A stretch of DNA of 18,155 nt from an uncultured Lachnospiraceae bacterium (GTDB taxonomy: Bacteria > Bacillota_A > Clostridia > Lachnospirales > Lachnospiraceae), in the NCBI GenBank assembly GCA_902787595.1, contig CADAHD010000059.1, positions 1 to 18,155 of the forward strand, read 5' to 3'. The notes under the pieces were generated by a model, which saw only the letters and a list, made by a program, of their open reading frames with translations, did no database searches and was not told the origin of the DNA. Positions within the stretch are counted from its first letter, which is position 1, and every line of letters starts with the position of its first letter. Shown here in pieces: positions 16,129 through 18,155 of this stretch. The position numbers and the translations under genes were made by a program.

Positions 16129-16989
16129 ATGGAACAGTCTGATGGCAAAAAATACAACACCCGCGTGATAGCGCGAAAGGCCGTCACCTATACCGGACTT
16201 ACGGTATGGGCGATTATGGTGCTGTTTCCTTTTTATTGGATGATACTTACATCCGTAAAGAGCTACGGGGAATACAACGGTGAGTACATACCCAAATTCT
16301 ATGCGGCTTCACCTACCATGCAGAACTACCTGGATGCTTTTTCAACCGTGCCTCTGGGGAGATACCTTTTAAATACGCTGATATTTACGGTGATCACAAC
16401 GGCTGTGATGCTTATCGTGGCCACGCTTGCGGCTTATGGCTTTGCGCGACTTTCGTTTCCTGGAAAGGATCTGGTGTTTACGGCTTTTCTGGCGCTTATG
16501 ATGATACCCAATGAACTGGTGGTGATCACAAACTTTGTTACCATCACAAACTTCCATATGAGGAATTCCTTTGCGGGACTTATACTGCCTTCGGTAACCT
16601 CTGTATTTTACATCTATCTGCTGAAAGAGAATTTTGAGCAGGTTCCGGATGCCCTTTATTATGCGGCAAAGGTGGACGGTACATCTGATCTGAGATATCT
16701 TTGGAAGGTAATGATACCTATCTGCAGACCTACGCTTATAACCGTGGGCATACTCAAAGTTATAGAATGCTGGAATTCTTATATCTGGCCCAGACTCATC
16801 ACGGATGAGGAGGCGTATTTCCTGGTATCCAACGGGATACAGGAGATAAGGGAAAACGGCTTCGGACGCGAGAATATACCTGCAATGATGGCTGCGGTGG
16901 TGGTGATATCTGTGCCCCTGCTGGTGCTCTTTCTGGTTTTCAGGGAAAAGATCATGGCAGGCGTATCGAGAGGAGGTACCAAGGGATGA
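16129..16989 (+). CDS. ABC sugar transporter permease, MalG/UgpE type
   Basis: This is a 286-residue six-helix inner-membrane permease. The EAA coupling loop is at about 175-194 (ALYYAAKVDGTSDLRYLWKV), followed by a PICRPTL segment as is usual for the MalG/UgpE group. The start has AGGAG at 16119-16123 and shares the 15-base context GGAGCGTTTATGGAA with the upstream permease gene. The 3' end overlaps the binding-protein gene by 4 bases (ATGA at 16986-16989). It forms the membrane channel with the preceding MalF-type permease. Confidence 0.95.
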   Translation: MEQSDGKKYNTRVIARKAVTYTGLTVWAIMVLFPFYWMILTSVKSYGEYNGEYIPKFYAASPTMQNYLDAFSTVPLGRYLLNTLIFTVITTAVMLIVATLAAYGFARLSFPGKDLVFTAFLALMMIPNELVVITNFVTITNFHMRNSFAGLILPSVTSVFYIYLLKENFEQVPDALYYAAKVDGTSDLRYLWKVMIPICRPTLITVGILKVIECWNSYIWPRLITDEEAYFLVSNGIQEIRENGFGRENIPAMMAAVVVISVPLLVLFLVFREKIMAGVSRGGTKG

Positions 16990-18155
16990 GTGCAAAGTCC
17001 GGACGAGCCCGGCTTATTATTGCTGCGCTTATCATAATGGTATTTTCCTTATCCGGCTGCCACGGTTCTGCGGGACGCTCAGAGTTTAACGTGCCTGATG
17101 AGCTGGATGCTTCACGCCGTTTTGAGATCACGTTCTGGGCCAAAAACGATACCAACAAAAGACAGACCGAGATCTATCAGGAAGCGGCAGCGCAATTCGA
17201 AAAAGCCTACCCCAACATTCATGTAAATATCCGCCTTTATACCAACTATGGCGATATCTATAATGATGTCATCACTAATATTGCCACCGGGACCACGCCT
17301 AACGTATGCATAACATATCCCGATCATGTGGCGACATATCTGACCGGAAGCAATACCGTTGTGCCGCTTGATCCGCTTATCGAAGACAGGCGTTACGGCC
17401 TTGGGGGCAGCGAGGTGGCATTTGACAGTGTGGCGCGTGATGAGATAGTGCCACAGTTTCTGAATGAATGCACAATTGGGCAGAATATCTACGCCCTTCC
17501 GTATATGCGCTCCACGGAAGCCTGCTATGTCAACAAAACTTATGTTGAGAAGCTGGGCTATGAACTGCCGGAGGTGCTCAGCTGGGATTTTGTCTGGGAA
17601 GTCTCCGAGGCTGCAATGGAAAAGGATGCGGACGGAAAGTTTAAGGTCAACGGACAGAATGTCATGATCCCTTTCATCTACAAATCCACGGATAACATGA
17701 TGATACAGATGCTTAAGCAGAAAGGATACGGCTATTCGGAGGACAGCGGAAAGATCCTCATGTTCAATGATGAAACCGCAGAACTTATCAAGACCATAGC
17801 GCAGCACGGAAAGACAAAGGCTTTTTCCACCTTCAAGATATCCAGTTATCCCGGAAACTTTCTGAATGCGGGACAGTGCATATTTGCGGTGGATTCCACG
17901 GCGGGAGCAACATGGATGGGCTCAAAGGCGCCGCTTATGGATATCAGCGCAGATAAGGTGGTGGATTTTGAAACCGCAGTCAGGATGGTGCCGCAGTTTG
18001 ATGTTCAGGATCCGCAGATGATATCACAGGGACCGTCGGTCTGCGTCTTTAATAAAGACGATCCGCAGGAGGTGCTGGCTTCCTGGCTTTTTGCGCAGTA
18101 TCTGCTGACCGACGATGTGCAGATAGCATATTCGGGGACAGAAGGTTATGTTCCC
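16986..18155 (+). CDS. Extracellular solute-binding lipoprotein of the importer (3' end outside window)
   Basis: The frame is open for 390 codons from ATG at 16986 to the last base; the stop lies beyond the window. Residues 1-25 are a lipoprotein signal: basic start, hydrophobic core and lipobox LSGC with Cys25 as the lipidated residue, so the mature protein is anchored on the outside. The rest looks like a family 1 sugar-binding protein: FEITFWAKND near the start, the repeated polar/aromatic segments of the binding fold, ALPYMRSTEACYVNK near 170 and the terminal GTEGYVP, which in relatives comes shortly before the C-terminal helices. GAGG and AAGGG at 16970-16985 sit upstream of the ATG, and the 4-base overlap with the permease indicates coupling. 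Placement after the ATPase and permeases differs from the common binding-protein-first order. Substrate is undetermined. Confidence 0.93.
   Translation, partial: MSAKSGRARLIIAALIIMVFSLSGCHGSAGRSEFNVPDELDASRRFEITFWAKNDTNKRQTEIYQEAAAQFEKAYPNIHVNIRLYTNYGDIYNDVITNIATGTTPNVCITYPDHVATYLTGSNTVVPLDPLIEDRRYGLGGSEVAFDSVARDEIVPQFLNECTIGQNIYALPYMRSTEACYVNKTYVEKLGYELPEVLSWDFVWEVSEAAMEKDADGKFKVNGQNVMIPFIYKSTDNMMIQMLKQKGYGYSEDSGKILMFNDETAELIKTIAQHGKTKAFSTFKISSYPGNFLNAGQCIFAVDSTAGATWMGSKAPLMDISADKVVDFETAVRMVPQFDVQDPQMISQGPSVCVFNKDDPQEVLASWLFAQYLLTDDVQIAYSGTEGYVP

Noticed and set aside
17112..17807. Minus-strand reading frame (231 codons) opposite the binding-protein gene
   Set aside because: The + strand frame has a lipobox, family-like sequence and operon overlap; the antisense product shows no family features.

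Overview
The window is densely coding, every gene is on the + strand, and gaps between genes run from overlaps to about 70 bases. Gene content, moderate G+C, heavy use of ATA codons and strong AGGAGG-type ribosome-binding sites point to a low-to-mid G+C Firmicute, most likely a Lachnospiraceae-type Clostridium relative. That placement is inferred from style; there is no rRNA or other marker here.

Region 1 (1-6914) is the end of a MoxR/VWA operon. A protein tail made of 22 Gln-Gln-Gly-Gly units enters from the left. It is followed by a MoxR AAA+ ATPase, a DUF58 protein with a cytosolic VWA-type fold, and a very large (1495 aa) membrane protein. This last protein joins a BatA-like N-terminal half to a second VWA/glutamine-amidotransferase-like half, giving three VWA domains that all keep DxSxS and TDG motifs. 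The expected arrangement is a cytosolic ATPase and adaptor acting with membrane-anchored, metal-binding VWA domains facing outward. What it remodels is not known from sequence.

Region 2 (6973-7807) is a stand-alone SDR oxidoreductase resembling gluconate 5-dehydrogenase, followed by an inverted repeat that may be a terminator and looks REP-like.

Region 3 (7818-10870) is a surface or envelope block: a small DUF202-like membrane protein with six seven-residue repeats, an MBOAT O-acyltransferase, an SGNH-type partner and a 63-residue two-helix membrane protein. The MBOAT/SGNH pair is the usual arrangement for acylating an exported glycan or cell-wall polymer.

Region 4 (10882-18155) is Tex (RNA-binding transcription accessory protein), a membrane GGDEF diguanylate cyclase, then a complete CUT1-type sugar or glycerol-phosphate-like importer: ATPase, two permeases and a lipoprotein binding protein that runs off the right edge. 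The genes from 7818 to the end are so tightly packed (several 1-4 base overlaps) that they may be one transcription unit. No tRNA, rRNA, CRISPR array, insertion sequence or phage gene was seen. No stretch of 300 bases lacks a gene. I found no clear case of a wholly new system. The most distinctive items are the tri-VWA fusion with its QQGG-repeat neighbour, the heptad-repeat DUF202-like protein, and the diguanylate cyclase embedded next to a sugar importer.
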